Shown here in pieces: positions 48,096 to 58,344 of a stretch of DNA of 64,000 nt (the first letter of the stretch is position 1; every line of letters starts with the position of its first letter). A program made the position numbers and the translations under genes. The DNA comes from Prillingera fragicola (lineage: Eukaryota > Basidiomycota > Tremellomycetes > Trichosporonales > Trichosporonaceae), in NCBI GenBank assembly GCA_002335605.1, contig BEDY01000001.1, positions 1,178,001-1,242,000 of the forward strand, written 5' to 3'. A model generated the notes under the pieces. The model made no database searches. It had not been told where the DNA came from and was given only the letters and a program-made list of their open reading frames with translations.

Positions 48096-51000
48096 CTACA
48101 CTCGCCATGCTTCCATGGCCTCCCGCAAGCCGTCGAGATGCCAGCGTGCACCTACGGCTTCGCCTCCGTCCTCGCGCAAGTCCCACTGGCGCTCGACTGC
48201 AGCGGCGTACCTGTCCGCAGCGGTCCGCACTTTGAGCTCAAGGACATTGTGTGGTGTAGCGCCACCATCAGACGCGACGAGCTGACGCAGCGCATCCAGC
48301 AAGCTGATGGGCGGGAAACCATTGCGCGCCAGATGAGTCGAGAGGCTGGTCGCAGTTGTGCTGTCCGAATCTGCGACACTGGTATCGCCAGAGAGATATG
48401 CGGCCGTGCTGCCACTAGTACTGGAACCGCCCAGTCGACGAGCAGCAGTCTGCAAGAACGTGGATCTGAGCTGGGGCTGCCTCCTCTCACCACTGCTCGT
48501 CGTCGAAGCGTACTCGCGCTCAAACACTGCTGGGCGATAGAAGCGCTGAATGAGCGCTGTGTGTGCTGCATTCTCCAACTGGAGATCATCATTCCCTTGC
48601 CGCGCGCGCTGCATTGCAAGACCAATTGAGAGGTACAAGGGAAGCATGTCGGGCTTGTCCAGCGAGATGCACTCGAAGAGCGCTGCGCGAAGGAAGTTCT
48701 CCAAGGGCGTGTCCCCCGCAAATGTGCGAGCGAGGACTATGCAGACAGGGTCTGATGCGTGCGTGGATATCAACTCGATGCCTTCGGCTGCAGAAAGCTG
48801 CAGCGGCGCGGCCGGTGACACAAGGTCGTAGTGCATGTCAAAGCCAGATATTGTGCCGGCTCGCACAAACATTGACCGATATCCGCGCGGGTCGGCCGCG
48901 TAATCGAGAAAGCCGGCCTTGCGCTTGACCCAAATGGTGCGTGTGCGCACAAGCGCGGCCTTGTGCAGGGGGCTGGTCAGATCGTAGGTCACTGGCCAAT
49001 ATCGCGGTGAATCCACGGCGATGCTGGTGATTGTTGCAAACGGAGGCACAAGCGTTGGCGAAATAAGGCTCTGCTCGCTCGCCTTGCCGCCGACCTTGAC
49101 CTTGATGGGCAAGAAGATGGATTCGCGAGTGTCGACATCACGCGCAATGAGGCAGCGTGGTTCGACAGCCATTGCCCACAGGTGGCGGTACGCCTGCGGG
49201 TACGCGCGATTGTCTGTTGACAAGGACAGAAAGCGCGGGAAGAACGAAATGGCCATGGACGCAATGGCCAAGTTCGAGTTACCAAGGGTGAAGTATCCGC
49301 GGCCGAGGAAGAGCAGACCGAGTGCCATGTGCATGGCCATGTGCGAGCCATACGAGACACCAGCGCCCTCCTGTCCATGCGACATGCGAAGGCGACGCAT
49401 AATGTTTAGCTCACCGCTGCCTGCCATAAGCACCGCAAGGGCCAGCGTCACGATATTCAGAGACGCCCGGGCAGTGTTGCGGCGAATGCGGCCCTCATAT
49501 GTCATCGATTGGCCTGCGGCAAGCTTGCCGAGCAAGCCGAAGAAGTGGATAATGACCGAGTGGACGGCCTCGTTACTCGTACTGGCATACCGCAGACCCA
49601 GCCCAAGACAGGCTCCAGCAACGATGTTGAGGTAGGCCAGCTCCGTCTGAAGATCCATGCCGTTGGTACTTTTGTGACCATTATGGTAAGTAGCCATAAA
49701 GGGCGGCAGCTGCGCGTCGATCCACTCCATTGTGCCTCGCACCTCGTCCCAGACAATGAGAGCGCGTGCAAGAGTGCGGATGAGCAAGTGATCGGGTCGA
49801 ACGCTCTCCAGCCCAAGCAGAGTGGTGGGGCAATCAAGGATGCTAGCAATGTCTTTGCGATTCGTGCGCAGGAACATCAGACCCAGTGCAAGGGTAGCAC
49901 CCGGGGCATTGACAGTCGCGTCAATGCCATTTGAACGAGCACGCTTGTGACCGACCTGAGGTGCTTCGCCGTGGATACACGGAGTGAGTGCCGCGAGCAT
50001 GCGACGCTCGACCTCGCTTGATGCGTCACCGCCACGCCCAAGCATAATGAGTCCAAACGCCATAGCCGCCGAGAACGAGTAAGCCTCGCGATACTCGTTG
50101 AAGTTGTCGATACCAGGCATCGAAGGACGAGCAATCTCTTCGAGGGCCTTCTCAGCGTAGCGAAGATTCTTGCTGCCGACGTAGAGTAGTCCCAGAGACA
50201 TGAGAGCGACCGACTGAACGAGCGGCGACGCCTGCAGCTCCATCGCGCCAGGGGGAAGCAAGGCGACAGTGTGGAGCGAAATCATCCTTGTGAGAGTTAG
50301 GTCGCCACTCCCAGCGAATGAGGCAGCAATGCCTAGCAAGAGGCCAATAGAGGTCATGTCGTGACGCTCATTCAAGTAAGAGTACGCGTGGCGCGCGTTC
50401 AAGTCTGCCAGTTGGCCCGTGAGACCCAGCCCGAGGAGGAATCCGCCGTGCTCTGCCGATAGTGTCGCTGGGCGGTTGAAGGCAATCCACGAGATGTCGA
50501 CGCCCTGCGAGTCTGGCGCAATGGACAATGCCGCCGACGCACCATTGTGAAAGCAAGGCCACTCGGCTCCGTCACCAATCAACTGCGCCTTGAGCACCTG
50601 GTTGAGAGGAACGACCTTGACCGCCAGTTCGATGAGAGGAATGTCCCACTTGTCCGTGCTGCTGAGGGTGCGGGAGCCAAACTCAAACATGCCCTTGCCC
50701 ACCGTGATAGAGAGTGTGCGATTGGCGATAGTGTTGACGACGTTCTGGAAATATTGCATGACGTCCAGCTCGTTCAAGCCCTTAGGTTCCTCAATGGGGA
50801 TAGTACGCTGGCGGGTCGTCTGCATAATGCGTTCGACTTCGTCCAACCTCTTGTCGAGTCCAAAGCGGACATGAGGCAACGCCGAGAAGTGTGAGTGAAT
50901 GTGTGATACACCGTTAACGAGGTCGCCAATAGTTGGAGCGACCTCAGACGTCTCGGCGCCCATCGGCAAGTCTTTAGACCGTTGTCCAAGACTGATGGCT

Positions 51001-54000
51001 GCGAGGTCTTGTCGTCCAATAAAGGTGTAAATATCGGCCGACACGTTGGCAGGAGGGTTGAGCTGGCAAACGCGCACCATTTCGCGGATAGGCAAGCCTA
51101 CACCAAAGGGAAGGTTGGCGATCCAAGCAGGTCCCAGCCCATTGTCTACCATGCACTGCACAACCTTGAGTGCACGCCGTTCCGTCGAGATCTTGCCCTT
51201 GTGATCTGAAGCCGGCGCCATGCAGGCGTACAACCGTGACAAGAGAGCGGTCTGGAGACAGGAACGTGACGAAGCCAGTACCGATGGACGACCAAAGCAT
51301 GTCTGAGGCGATGGAAACGGTTTCGTTGCCCGTGTGATCTGGTACGTGAGGTACGCCAGAACGTCTGGAGGTTCGTGAAACTGGTCCAGAATTGACGTTT
51401 CCACGTTCGATGCAGGAGAAGGAAGGGTCGTCGTGGCGATAGAGGCGGGCATAAGGCGTCGCCAGTAGTCAATCCACTCTGCCCTGCCCACCGCCGCTGA
51501 CAGACGCAGAATAACGGGGGCCACGAGGCTGAGCTCAGTCTCCGTGATGCTAGACAAGCGGCAGTCCTGAGCCACAAGGTGAAGGGCAAGCAATACCCTG
51601 GCAGTGCCGGGCGAAGGCTGCACCGAAGTAGGTGTAGCGATTGACTTCTGGTTGTGCAGTCGACGAGCGAGACGGCGCAAAACGGGGTCAGATCGGTTCT
51701 CCCAGCTAGACAGCATATCTGCCCGAGAGTCGGCAGTCGACGACGACACCCCACACTTGGAACAGAGAACGTCTGCGAGAACGCGCCACTGTACTTCCGT
51801 TTCGAGGAGCTCAGAAGCGGGACACTTTTGCAGGCTGACGAGGTACGCTTCGGACAGCTCGGTATACTCCTCTGGGAGGAGCGCGTATGAGAGGGCCTCC
51901 AGGGCCCGACGCGCAAGACCATCCGGGAGCGCAAAGTCAAGCGACACGCGCACTCGCTCACCATCGCTGTACACGGCGGTCACGCGCGATCCCGACGGCT
52001 CGACCAGGTCGACAATGCGTCGCTCCATGTCCGCTGCGATGCTTTCGCGGTCCAGCACCATGCTGAGGCTCAACTCAAGCTTGTGCGCAACCTCGTCGCG
52101 ACCGTCGATGACCTGCTCGGGAATGGCGACAGGGATCTGGTGGCCTGAGGCCGAGATGAGTTGCAGTTGTCCGTCGACAAGCACCAGTGTGTCAAAGATG
52201 CCCGGCCGAGTGGCAACAACCGCCGCAGCAGTAGTGCAGAGCGACGCCCGAAGCTCCTTGACAATGTAGTGTGGCGTTGGGGCATGAAACACGTCGACCT
52301 GGAAAGTGAACAACGTGGGAGGGTAGGATTGAACTTTGATGAGAACGTTGATGAATACGTTGTCGGTCGAGCGATTGTCCGAGATGAACGTTTTGACCGT
52401 GGCCGGGTCAATGGAGCCAGGGGGACTCCAGTCCCAAATCCGGTCCAGCACGACCTCGCTCCGTTTGCTGTCGTCATCCTGAGTGAGACCCATCATCATA
52501 GTCGTCTCGCGCAGGTCTTTCGCGACGACATCCAGCCCTCCCCGGCGTGGCCTCTGCATATCCTCGCGCATAATGGAGGCAGTGGCAGCCGATACTCGGC
52601 GTTGTTTGGCCTCATGGCTGCCACTGAGATTACGCGGGCGGGGAGGCGCAGGCTCCTGGGTCGGAAAGACGGCCGAAGGCTCGCCATTGTCGATCGCAAA
52701 CTCATCATCTAGCTCGGGCAGCTCGTTCGCTGCTGACATGCGGGACACGCGGCGGCGTGCGCGATCCAGAGGGTCAGCGCCAGATGATAAGCGACGGTCT
52801 GTGGAGACAGCGCCACGTCCCAGTGACGCCCGGCCGGCAGCGCGAGTACGAGGAGGAAGAATTGGTCCAGTGTCGTTCATAAGTTCTTCAGGCCCCATAT
52901 TGTGGGGAGCAGTCGCTGGCTCCTGCGTTTCCTCCCGCTCCAGAGGCACAACAGCACGACGATAGAAGATGATCTTGCCCTCGGAGTCGTTCCATGTCAC
53001 GACAAACGGGTATGGGTCTGGTGAAACGAGCATAACTGTCTCCGTGGCTTGAATGGCCTCGAGTGGGTGGCCAGCTACCAGTGTTGGAAGATCGCCAATA
53101 ATTCCGCCATTGACATGCGCTTCGTGCACCACCTTGAACTCGCCAAAAGTCTCGGTAAGGGTGTACAGTCGGGGAAGGCCGCTTTCCTCGGTTCCTTCGA
53201 AAACATCTTCGTCGAGAACAGACGACACCGTGAGGTCGTAAAGAGAGGCGCGGCGCAATGACGGTCGCGGTCCACGGCCACCGCCTATGCCAAACCTATC
53301 GGCGGTGCGGCGCACGTCGCGCGGGTCGAGAGCGCGCTGGACCATAAGCCCGCCAGTGGGAAGTGCCCAGCACGCCCCAACCGCAAAGGGAACGGGGGTG
53401 ATGACGTCCTCACCGGTCGCAAAGAAGATGTGTGCGCGCGACTCGAGAAAGACGACGACAGTACGCATAAGCACGCGCTTGGGCTGCGAGACCGCACTCG
53501 TCTGCGGGTGGTTGAACATCTGGAACTGGGACTTGTCGAAGGGACCAAACGTCTTTGCATCGGCAGCACGGTTTCCTGAGGCCGACGTTATGCCTGTTGC
53601 TGACAGCGATTCGGGAGAATCACGCGGCACATCATTCCCATAGTGATTTGGGTAGATCCACGCAAAGGTCGCGCAAGTCACCTCCTGCTGCTCATGGGCG
53701 AACGTGAAGCGACGAACGACCTCGACGCCACGCGACCAGGTGACTTCGGAGCCGGACCATGTGAGAACTTCGTCCGAGGTTGGTGTCCAGGCATCATCAA
53801 GAGTCGACTTGGAGGAGGAGGGAATGGAAGAGGTGTCGTTGGTCGAGCTGGAGAGGAGGGAGCGGGGGTGGGCGATGTGTTGCCCGCAGGAAGGTGGTGA
53901 TGTTTGCCGACGCAGCGACGGGCCTAGCAGAGTAGCCTCTTTGGGCTTTCTCCGAAGAGCTAAGAGCTGTCCTGGGGACGCCCCAGAGCCCAAGACAGTG

Positions 54001-54011
54001 GCCTGAAGCAT
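48096..54011 (-). CDS. APC1: Anaphase-promoting complex subunit 1 (Apc1)
   Basis: Largest scaffold subunit of the APC/C ubiquitin ligase. One uninterrupted 1971-codon frame, intronless, in contrast to nearly all neighbours. The N-terminal half is a beta-propeller-like region with a disordered, Ser/Arg-rich insertion (about residues 390-520), a typical site of mitotic phosphorylation. The C-terminal half contains the proteasome/cyclosome (PC) repeats: HDMTSIGLLLGIAASFAGSG, SVALMSLGLLYVGS, SFSAAMAFGLIMLGRGG, GATLALGLMFLRTN and HMAMHMALGLLFLGRG. These GLxLG patterns are diagnostic of Apc1 against the shorter Rpn1/Rpn2. The segment PRCLIARDVDTRE after the repeats also fits. It converges on SCAP (179 bp between stops) and lies 340 bp downstream of RNR1 on the same strand. 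Confidence 0.95.
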   Translation of the reverse strand: MLQATVLGSGASPGQLLALRRKPKEATLLGPSLRRQTSPPSCGQHIAHPRSLLSSSTNDTSSIPSSSKSTLDDAWTPTSDEVLTWSGSEVTWSRGVEVVRRFTFAHEQQEVTCATFAWIYPNHYGNDVPRDSPESLSATGITSASGNRAADAKTFGPFDKSQFQMFNHPQTSAVSQPKRVLMRTVVVFLESRAHIFFATGEDVITPVPFAVGACWALPTGGLMVQRALDPRDVRRTADRFGIGGGRGPRPSLRRASLYDLTVSSVLDEDVFEGTEESGLPRLYTLTETFGEFKVVHEAHVNGGIIGDLPTLVAGHPLEAIQATETVMLVSPDPYPFVVTWNDSEGKIIFYRRAVVPLEREETQEPATAPHNMGPEELMNDTGPILPPRTRAAGRASLGRGAVSTDRRLSSGADPLDRARRRVSRMSAANELPELDDEFAIDNGEPSAVFPTQEPAPPRPRNLSGSHEAKQRRVSAATASIMREDMQRPRRGGLDVVAKDLRETTMMMGLTQDDDSKRSEVVLDRIWDWSPPGSIDPATVKTFISDNRSTDNVFINVLIKVQSYPPTLFTFQVDVFHAPTPHYIVKELRASLCTTAAAVVATRPGIFDTLVLVDGQLQLISASGHQIPVAIPEQVIDGRDEVAHKLELSLSMVLDRESIAADMERRIVDLVEPSGSRVTAVYSDGERVRVSLDFALPDGLARRALEALSYALLPEEYTELSEAYLVSLQKCPASELLETEVQWRVLADVLCSKCGVSSSTADSRADMLSSWENRSDPVLRRLARRLHNQKSIATPTSVQPSPGTARVLLALHLVAQDCRLSSITETELSLVAPVILRLSAAVGRAEWIDYWRRLMPASIATTTLPSPASNVETSILDQFHEPPDVLAYLTYQITRATKPFPSPQTCFGRPSVLASSRSCLQTALLSRLYACMAPASDHKGKISTERRALKVVQCMVDNGLGPAWIANLPFGVGLPIREMVRVCQLNPPANVSADIYTFIGRQDLAAISLGQRSKDLPMGAETSEVAPTIGDLVNGVSHIHSHFSALPHVRFGLDKRLDEVERIMQTTRQRTIPIEEPKGLNELDVMQYFQNVVNTIANRTLSITVGKGMFEFGSRTLSSTDKWDIPLIELAVKVVPLNQVLKAQLIGDGAEWPCFHNGASAALSIAPDSQGVDISWIAFNRPATLSAEHGGFLLGLGLTGQLADLNARHAYSYLNERHDMTSIGLLLGIAASFAGSGDLTLTRMISLHTVALLPPGAMELQASPLVQSVALMSLGLLYVGSKNLRYAEKALEEIARPSMPGIDNFNEYREAYSFSAAMAFGLIMLGRGGDASSEVERRMLAALTPCIHGEAPQVGHKRARSNGIDATVNAPGATLALGLMFLRTNRKDIASILDCPTTLLGLESVRPDHLLIRTLARALIVWDEVRGTMEWIDAQLPPFMATYHNGHKSTNGMDLQTELAYLNIVAGACLGLGLRYASTSNEAVHSVIIHFFGLLGKLAAGQSMTYEGRIRRNTARASLNIVTLALAVLMAGSGELNIMRRLRMSHGQEGAGVSYGSHMAMHMALGLLFLGRGYFTLGNSNLAIASMAISFFPRFLSLSTDNRAYPQAYRHLWAMAVEPRCLIARDVDTRESIFLPIKVKVGGKASEQSLISPTLVPPFATITSIAVDSPRYWPVTYDLTSPLHKAALVRTRTIWVKRKAGFLDYAADPRGYRSMFVRAGTISGFDMHYDLVSPAAPLQLSAAEGIELISTHASDPVCIVLARTFAGDTPLENFLRAALFECISLDKPDMLPLYLSIGLAMQRARQGNDDLQLENAAHTALIQRFYRPAVFEREYASTTSSGERRQPQLRSTFLQTAARRLGGSSTSGSTAAYLSGDTSVADSDSTTATSLSTHLARNGFPPISLLDALRQLVASDGGATPHNVLELKVRTAADRYAAAVERQWDLREDGGEAVGARWHLDGLREAMEAWRV

Positions 54012-54351
54012 GGGCTCGAGTTTGGATTTTGGGAGAAGGTGGTGAAGTGAGTGTTAATATTGTTTGTGACGCGCACCTTGGGATTGTTGTGGTCCATGCC
54101 TGATCACGTGAGTCAGATGTATCGTTTCCTAATCAACACGTCAGGCACACTAATCGTTAAGGCTAATGAGCTGGCCTCGCTCAGTCTGGTGTGCAGGATG
54201 CTCTTGCAAGCAAGCACGCTCGACATCAGTTCTCAACACGAGCAGCACGATAGGTCTAATATGCAATCCATGAATGAGCAAAACTAAATAGAACAGTACA
54301 ACACGAGGTCGTCGCCCATCACACCAGCGCCACAACTACAGCACCTGGCTT
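54012..54351. other. Spacer between RNR1 stop and APC1 start
   Basis: 340 bp holding the RNR1 3' UTR and APC1 promoter on the minus strand. No coding region or clear motif seen. Confidence 0.5.
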
Positions 54352-57199
54352 TTATCCCGAGCACATGAGGCACGCGTCCTTGTTCTCGATGCTGCACTGC
54401 AGGGCAGCCTCGGCACGCTCCTCAGCGCGACGCTTGGCCTCCTCGTACGAGATCTCCTCGTTCTCCGAGGGCTGAGGGCTCTCGGAAGCACCACGGGCCT
54501 GCGAGGCAGCAGTCACCTCGGAGGGGACAGATGCCGACGCAGTGGTGGCGATCTGAACCCTGCGCAGGGGCTCAACGAGGTCGGCGGGCGCGGCAGAAAC
54601 TGGTGTAGGAGCCGGCAGCGAGGCAGTGACCGCGGGAGGGGCAACCTTCTTGACAGCGCCACCCTCCTGGTTGGTCTTGGCCTGCTTGAGGGTGCTGGCG
54701 TCGATGGTGAACTGGATAGCCTGGGCGGCAGGACGAGTACGGAGGTAGTAGGCACCGGTCTTGAGTCCACGCTTCCATCCGTAGAAGTGCATCGACGTGA
54801 GCTGCGAGAACGAGGGGTTCGACAGGTGAATGTTGAGAGACTGCGACTGGTCGATGAATGCTCCACGGTCGGCAGCGAGGTCGATAACGGCCTTCTGCGA
54901 AATCTCCCAGACAGTCTTGTAGATGGCCTTGAGCTCATCGGGAATGTTGGGAATGTGCTGGATGGAACCACCCGAGGCAATGATGAGGTTCTTCATCTGG
55001 TCGTCCCAGATGCCGAGGTTGATGAGGTCACGAAGGAGCCAGGGGCAGACGACCTGGAAGTCACCCGACAGGACACGACGAGCGTAGAGCATCGAGGTGT
55101 AGGGCTCGAAGCACTCGTTCCAGCCAAGGATCTGCGAGGTCGAGGCAGTCGGCATGGGGGCGACGAGGAGCGAGTTACGAACACCGTGCTCGGCAATGCT
55201 GGCGCGGAGAGGAGCCCAGTCCCAGAGGTCGGTGGGGGAGACACCCCACATGTCGAACTGAAGCTTGCCCTTCGAGATTGGCGAGCCCTCGTACGAGGGG
55301 AACTTGCCAAGCTCCTGAGCCATCTCGTTCGAAGCCTCGAGGGCGGCGTGGTAGATGGTCTCGAAGATCTGGAGGTTGAGCTCACGAGCAGCCTTCGAGT
55401 CGAAGGGCATGCGGAGAGCCATGAAGGCGTCGGCAAGACCCTGGACACCAAGACCAACGGGGCGGTGGCGCATGTTCGAGTTGCGAGCCTCCTTGACGGG
55501 GTAGTAGTTGCGCGAGATGACCTGGTCGAGGTTCTTGGTGACGACCTTGGCGATGGCGTGGAGCTTCTTGAAGTCGTAGACCTGCTTCTCAAAGTCGACA
55601 AAGGCGGGGAGAGCGATCGATGCAAGGTTGCAGACAGCGACCTCGTCGGGGGCCGAGTACTCGATGATCTCAGTGCAGAGGTTGGACGACTTGATGGTGC
55701 CGAGGTGCTGCTGGTTCGACTTGGAGTTGGCAGCGTCCTTGTAGAGGATGAAGGGGCCACCAGTCTCGGTCTGGGCCTCGAGAATGGCAAACCAGAGCTT
55801 CTGGGCCTTGATAGTCTTGCGACCCTTGCCGGCAGCCTCATAGCTCTCGTAGAGCTTCTCAAACTCCTCCGAGTGGACGTCGGCGAGGCCAGGGCACTCG
55901 GCAGGGCACATGAGGGTCCACTCGCCGTCCTGCTCGACACGCTTCATGAAGAGGTCGGGAATCCAGAGAGCGTAGAAGAGGTCACGGGCGCGAACCTCCT
56001 CCTTTCCGTGGTTCTTACGGAGGTCGAGGAAGTCGAAGACGTCGGCGTGCCAAGGCTCAAGGTAGATGGCGAAGGCTCCGGGGCGCTTGTTACCACCCTG
56101 GTCGACGTAACGAGCAGTGGCGTCGTATGCACGAAGCATGGGAACGATACCGTTCGAGTAACCGTTGGTGCCGGCAATGTACGAGCCCTTGGCACGAATG
56201 TTGTGGATGTGGAGACCAATGCCACCGGCAGTCTTGGAAATCTGGGCGCAAGTCTTGAGAGTGTCGTAAATGCCGTCGATAGAGTCATCACGCATGGCGA
56301 CAAGGAAGCACGACGACATCTGGGCGTTGGGGGTTCCAGCGTTGAAGAGAGTAGGCGAGGCGTGGGTGAAGTAACGCTCCGACATGAGGTTGTAGGTCTC
56401 GAGAACCTTCTCAATGTTCTCGCCGTGGATACCAACAGCGACACGCATGATCATGTGCTGGGGACGCTCGGCAATCTTGCCGTTGATGCGGAGGAGGTAC
56501 GAACGCTCAAGGGTCTTGAAGCCAAAGTAGTTGTAGGCAAAGTCGCGGTCGTAGATGATGGCAGAGTCAAGGACATCCTTGTGCTTCTGGACGACCTCGT
56601 AGACATCGTCGGCAATCATCGAGGCGCGCTTGCCAGTCTTGGGGTTAACCCAGTGGTAGAGGTCCGAGACGACCTGCGAGAAGGCCTTCTTGGTCTCCTT
56701 GTGCAGGTTGCTGACGCTTAGCCTTGCGGCGAGGATGGCATAGTCAGGGTGCGTGGTCGTGAGGAAAGCCGAAGTCTCGGCGGCAAGAGTGTCGAGCTCG
56801 ACGGTGGTGATACCTGAGTGAATACCCTGGGCAACCTTCTGAGTAATGCTGGCAGCATCGACAAAGTCGGGGTCGAGGCCGTAGGCAAGCTTGTTGATCT
56901 GGCGCGCTTGTCAGCACAAATGATCCAGGATTGTTTGTTTTCAACTTACGCGAGCGGTGACCTGTTAGGCAAAGCACAGCGAACAGTGACAAGAGGACGC
57001 AGAGGAGAAAAGCGGACAACACAGAAAGTGATTAGAAAAGAAGACGCGTCAGTACATTATCGCACGAGCCACTCAGGACGTGTTTGGCGTACCTTGTCAA
57101 AAGCAACTAATCTTTGTCAGCACTGTCCATCAAGACACGTCCAAAGGCAGACTCACCAGGCTCCTTGCGGCCGTCGCGCTTGTAGACCCACATAACCAT
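54352..57199 (-). CDS. RNR1: Ribonucleotide reductase large subunit
   Basis: Class I enzyme subunit reducing ribonucleoside diphosphates to deoxyribonucleotides. Four exons: 57199-57157, 57106-57093 (14 nt), 56961-56950 (12 nt), 56898-54352 (871 aa). The micro-exons encode part of VAFDKVTARINKL, which matches the family exactly, so both are well supported. The N-terminal ATP-cone starts [14 protein letters not shown]. Active-site motifs are [14 protein letters not shown] (catalytic Cys with Asn and Glu) and [23 protein letters not shown] and SLNIHLSNP are conserved. After residue 750 a low-complexity Ala/Pro/Ser linker leads to the redox pair CLMC at the extreme C-terminus. Only the linker is unusual in length. 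Codon use is strongly biased. MluI boxes lie upstream. Confidence 0.97.
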
Positions 57200-58344
57200 T
57201 GTGGGTAACTGTCTAGAAGGAGAAGGTTGGGTGAAGAGAGGTCGACGCGGTGGCTGCACGCGTCGTTAGCGAATATTACTTGGTGGTCGGGCGACACTGG
57301 TAGTGAGGGCAGGTACTTACTCTGTGCGCTCAACGAGCTAGCGGACACTTGGAGACAGTGAGCAAGGTAGTAGAAATACGCTGTCAAGGAAGCGTTCGCG
57401 CTGGACGGGGCTTGCTGAGAGTAGAGGAGATGGAGTAAAGAAGAAAAGACTGGGGCGAAGCGACTGGAAATGAGCTTAAGGAGACGCGTACCCAGACGAG
57501 GGCGCAAACATATCCCTGCACACCTAACCCTGGAATACCATGACGTGTGCAGCATTGATAAATTTGATCCCGCAGTGTTTGACGCGTAAACATTAGCCCA
57601 CACGCGCCTGGATCAAATCAACAGCTGAACGCGACTGTTTTTCGCGCCCTGACCCGCGCACAACACCTGACCAGCCCGCACTTCTGGCGCGCTCCAGCTG
57701 CTCCTCCTCCAGGACATGCAGGACAAACATGCCCGGACATTGAATCAAGCCCTAGCCCTCGTAGCTTCCGCACAAGTCAACCATTGAGACCCGCAGTAGT
57801 GAGACACCATCACAAGCGCCATCTCATATCAAGGCCGCGCCACTCATCGGCCGACGCCACACGTCGCGTCTTCGTCATGTCCGTCGCGTCGCTGTCCTGC
57901 AGAAAACATTGATCACGGGCAGCTTGGCATGTCGAAACCGCGTTCACGCTATCTGATTAAGTGCTTTCACGCGCTTGGATCGTGTCATTGATCGGCCGAC
58001 GCGTCAGATACAACACCAGTCGGCCGGCGTGGTCGGGCGACCTGACTGACCTGAACGAACCGTAATCATGGGCCGTTACCCTTGAGCGGCTTGTTTATGT
58101 GCCCGGGTGTTGTTGTTGAGCCCAAGTTAGCCCATGTGTGGACATGTGTGATATATGGTAGTTCCAGTTGGCGTTGGCACGGGCACATGTCTGGTGACGT
58201 AAGCTTGGCACATGCCATCTGTTTGTCACCTTGCCGCCGGCACCTCAGCAGGGCGGCACTAACTCTGGGCGTAGAGCGCGCCGTGATAACAGATAATATA
58301 CATTACAAGCAAGCATTACTAACTGGCATGCAAGGCAAGAATTA
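57200..58344. other. RNR1 upstream region and SLP1 3' flank
   Basis: 1.15 kb with no supported gene. It contains the MluI-type boxes described separately; the remainder includes both a C/T-rich RNR1 leader and the SLP1 3' UTR. Confidence 0.5.
57258..58004 (-). promoter_or_regulatory. ACGCGT (MluI/MCB) boxes upstream of RNR1
   Basis: The palindromic hexamer occurs at 57258-57263, 57484-57489, 57582-57587 and 57999-58004, with another inside the second RNR1 intron (57044-57049). MCB elements bind the MBF factor and drive G1/S transcription of RNR genes in fungi. The number within 750 bp exceeds chance (about one expected per 4 kb), which supports the same control here. Confidence 0.6.

Noticed and set aside
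54787..56721. 644-codon plus-strand open frame opposite RNR1
   Set aside because: Same codon-bias shadow as for HSP90; the sense strand is unmistakably ribonucleotide reductase.
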